Source of the DNA: Cohnella algarum | Lineage (GTDB): Bacteria; Bacillota; Bacilli; Paenibacillales; Paenibacillaceae | NCBI RefSeq assembly: GCF_016937515.1 | Contig: NZ_JAFHKM010000002.1 | Coordinates: 3,281,001-3,345,000, forward strand | Length of the DNA stretch: 64,000 bases | Direction: 5' to 3' | Shown here: one piece after another, positions 62,110-64,000 of the stretch | Layout: every line of letters starts with the position of its first letter | Numbering within the stretch: position 1 is the stretch's first letter | Program-made: the position numbers and the translations under genes | The notes under the pieces: model-generated | What the model was told of the DNA's origin: nothing | The model's database searches: none | The model's input: the letters and a program-made list of their open reading frames with translations, nothing else

Positions 62110-63399
62110 TTGAACGTTGGGCATTGGAAAAAGGGCACGGTCGGAAAATGGGCGCTGGCCGCGACGGGCTTTATCGCGGTTTTCTCCGTCGCGTTCGGCC
62201 TCGCGATCTATTTTACGGCCGCGTCGGTCATGCGAATCGAAATGGACGCAACCTACATAAAAGACTTGAAAACCAGGGTCGCCTGGCTGAGCGTCGGATT
62301 CGCCGTTTTATTTTTGCTGCTGGGCAGCTTCTGCGCGTATGCGGCCATTCGCAAGGCGGCCCGCGCCGGCGTCTTCGGCGCTTCCGCAGCGTTAACCGCA
62401 GGGGTGCAGGGCGAAAGCGCGGCTCTCGCAACGTCGGAATCAATGCCCTTGGAGAACGGGCAGCTGCGCGAAGTGCTGGCCCGCATCGGCGGGCTGACGA
62501 ACGAAGTGGCGGCGGCTTCGCAATCGCTGGCGAGCAACACGGAGTTTTGCACGGACATGGTCGTCGGCATTTCGGAGTCGATCCGGCAGATCGCCGGCGG
62601 CAGCGAAACGATTGCCGAAAGCTCCCGGGGCAACATGTTCATGCTGGAAGAAGTCAGCAAAGGGATGGAGCACATCGCGGAATCGTCGCAGGGACTGGCG
62701 AACGAGATGTCCGAAGTCGCGCAGAAGGCGAGCGGCGGCATGGAGCTGATCGAGCGGACCGTCGCGCAGATGCAGAACATTACCGAAGCGGCGCTGGCCT
62801 CCTCGGCGGCGGTCGAGCAGATGGACAGGCGCACCCTGGAAATCGACCGGGTGACGGCGATCATGGGCGAGATTGCCTCCAGGATCAACCTCCTGTCGCT
62901 GAACGCGGCGATCGAGGCGGCGCGCGCGGGCGAATTCGGGCGCGGCTTCGCGGTCGTGGCGGACGAGGTCCGCAAGCTCGCGGACCAGTCTTCGAGCTCG
63001 ACCAAGGAGATCGCCAGGACGGTCGAGCATATCCGCGCCGGCTCGCGGGAGACGCGGGAAGCGATGAGCCGGGTGCTGGACGAGGTCCGGTCCGGTTCGG
63101 AGCTCGCGGGCGTCGCGGGGCAATCGTTCCGCGAAATCGCGTCATTGACGGAAAACGTGTCCTTCAAGGTGCAGGAAGTGTCGGGCGTGACGGAGGAAAT
63201 CAGCGCCAGCGCGGAACAGATCCTGAGCTCGGTGCGCGAGACGGTGTCGATTACCGAAGTGTCGCTTGCGGGAACGAAGGAGATCGCGGTTTGCTCCGAC
63301 GAGCAGCTCGCCGCGATGGAAGAGTCGCTTCAATCCGCGCGGCAAATGCAGGAGCAGGCCCAGCGGCTGCGGCAGGAGCTGGATTCGCTCGCGGATTGA
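62110..63399 (+). CDS. Methyl-accepting chemotaxis protein without a periplasmic sensor domain
   Basis: A 429-residue chemoreceptor. TM1 (about 11-38) and TM2 (about 56-80) are joined by only about 20 residues, so there is no extracellular sensor. The cytoplasmic coiled coil carries the conserved tip [19 protein letters not shown] and [15 protein letters not shown], which contact CheA/CheW. Input may come from the membrane, from energy state, or from the GAF protein encoded next. The TTG start at 62110 is served by GGAGGAG six bases upstream; a TTG 18 nt earlier lacks a site. Its leader holds a c-di-GMP-I riboswitch. Confidence 0.9.
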   Translation: MNVGHWKKGTVGKWALAATGFIAVFSVAFGLAIYFTAASVMRIEMDATYIKDLKTRVAWLSVGFAVLFLLLGSFCAYAAIRKAARAGVFGASAALTAGVQGESAALATSESMPLENGQLREVLARIGGLTNEVAAASQSLASNTEFCTDMVVGISESIRQIAGGSETIAESSRGNMFMLEEVSKGMEHIAESSQGLANEMSEVAQKASGGMELIERTVAQMQNITEAALASSAAVEQMDRRTLEIDRVTAIMGEIASRINLLSLNAAIEAARAGEFGRGFAVVADEVRKLADQSSSSTKEIARTVEHIRAGSRETREAMSRVLDEVRSGSELAGVAGQSFREIASLTENVSFKVQEVSGVTEEISASAEQILSSVRETVSITEVSLAGTKEIAVCSDEQLAAMEESLQSARQMQEQAQRLRQELDSLAD

Positions 63400-63422
63400 C
63401 GAGACGAAGGAGGGAAAAAGCA

Positions 63423-63860
63423 ATGGATTTGGAGCGGCTTGGCGAGCTGTTCGAAGAGCTCGAGCGATTGACCGGCGTGCGGGACATCGCCTGCCACCGG
63501 ATCGAAGGAGGCCGCCTGCATCCCGTCCTCAAGACGAAAACCGACAAGCTCGGCGTCGAAAAGTGGAAAAGCGTACATGCGGAAAGCCCGGTCTACGTCG
63601 AGCGCGACCGGCTGCTTTCCGATCTCGTCCGCGATCCCCGGCCGATTGCCGTGCAGGATGTCAAGAACGATCCGCGGTCGGCGTCGGAGTTTTTCCTATT
63701 CGGCATCGACAGCATTTTGATTTTGCCGGTAACGGAGGAAGCGGTCGTCAAAAGCATCGTCCTGGTCGCGTCCATCGGAGAGCTGCATGAATTCACGGGA
63801 GAAGAGATCGGTCAGGCGCAGCGGCTGGTAGAAGGATACAGAGAGATATTTCAAGCTTAA
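63423..63860 (+). CDS. GAF-domain protein
   Basis: A 145-residue single-domain protein. The pattern LFEELERLTGVRDIACHRIEGG, LLSDLVRDPRPIAVQDVKNDPRS, FGIDSILILPV and KSIVLVASIGELHEFTGEE (each in parts) fits a GAF domain. It has no effector domain, so it is probably a small-molecule sensor acting through a partner. It lies 23 nt after the chemoreceptor, co-transcribed with it and also under riboswitch control. It could supply the sensing function the chemoreceptor lacks. Confidence 0.75.
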   Translation: MDLERLGELFEELERLTGVRDIACHRIEGGRLHPVLKTKTDKLGVEKWKSVHAESPVYVERDRLLSDLVRDPRPIAVQDVKNDPRSASEFFLFGIDSILILPVTEEAVVKSIVLVASIGELHEFTGEEIGQAQRLVEGYREIFQA

Positions 63861-63879
63861 CGGAGGAGAGTGGGCTCAG

Positions 63880-64000
63880 ATGAAAATCGCGGAAGCCATA
63901 CTTCGCTATCTGAAAGCAAGCCAAGTCGAGTATCTGTTCGGCATCCCGGCGGGAATTATCGGACCGCTGTACGACTCCCTGATCGATGTCGGCATCGCGC
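63880..64000 (+). CDS. Thiamine diphosphate-dependent enzyme, N-terminus (acetolactate synthase-like), truncated by window end
   Basis: Only the first 40 codons are present: MKIAEAILRYLKASQVEYLF followed by GIPAGIIGPLYDSLIDVG. This is the typical start of the ThDP-enzyme N-terminal domain (YLFGIPAG), as in acetolactate synthase, pyruvate oxidase and related enzymes. GGAGGAGAG precedes the ATG, and the gene lies 19 nt after the GAF gene, so it appears to be in the riboswitch-controlled operon. The specific reaction cannot be told from this piece. Confidence 0.75.
   Translation, partial: MKIAEAILRYLKASQVEYLFGIPAGIIGPLYDSLIDVGIA

Noticed and set aside
1..64000. tRNA or rRNA genes, insertion sequences, integrases or prophage genes
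   Set aside because: I looked for typical motifs (T-loop sequence, transposase DDE regions, integrase motifs, terminal repeats) and saw none; this was by eye, so small or degenerate copies could be missed.

Overview
This GC-rich window has strong AGGAGG-type ribosome binding sites and gene families typical of endospore-forming Paenibacillaceae: YesM/YesN two-component pairs beside Lpl-type sugar transporters, an SLH-domain surface protein, a RacA-like protein, a type 2 IPP isomerase, and guanidine-I and c-di-GMP-I riboswitches. Paenibacillus or Cohnella is the likely source. This is inferred from gene content; no rRNA is present.

Layout. (1) 1-7257: the 3' end of a guanidine-I riboswitch, then two DUF1989 proteins, a biotin-dependent urea/guanidine carboxylase and allophanate hydrolase. 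Together they form a guanidine nitrogen-assimilation operon ending in a terminator. (2) 7258-8058: non-coding repeats. (3) 8059-27845: a glycan-utilisation locus with a CUT1 transporter lacking an ATPase (one permease gene is frameshifted), a YesM/YesN pair, and five exo-glycosidases (GH106-like, beta-propeller, GH78, GH42, GH95). The two transporter transcription units share a matching upstream element. (4) 27842-28718: two 52-bp tandem arrays. (5) 28827-33516: an MpsC-like protein, then a NIF3-like protein with an NMT1-type ABC transporter. (6) 33620-41657: an unassigned catabolic cluster with a creatininase-family hydrolase, a membrane protein, a haem-oxygenase-like diiron protein with a full ligand set, an aldehyde dehydrogenase, a GlcG/HbpS protein, a GntR regulator, two [2Fe-2S] ferredoxins, a 99-residue unknown and an aspartate-dehydrogenase-like protein. 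Three GGTATAC-centred sites mark a probable GntR regulon. (7) 41685-51456: a frameshifted DUF4157 gene, VanZ-RDD protein, kinase-STAS fusion, two PepSY proteins with a two-component pair, UppP and Fni. (8) 51681-61498: more 52-bp arrays, a large SLH protein, RacA-like protein, an AT-richer unknown and a large secreted multidomain protein. (9) 61746-64000: a SigD-like promoter and c-di-GMP-I riboswitch ahead of a chemoreceptor, a GAF protein and the start of a ThDP enzyme.

Two observations stand out. Five intergenic arrays (7705, 27842, 28251, 51681, 56346) all repeat with a period of 52 bp, about five helical turns, although they have at least three unrelated sequences, and most units carry an inverted repeat. 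Second, the diiron/ferredoxin/aldehyde dehydrogenase cluster looks like a coherent catabolic pathway whose substrate I cannot name.
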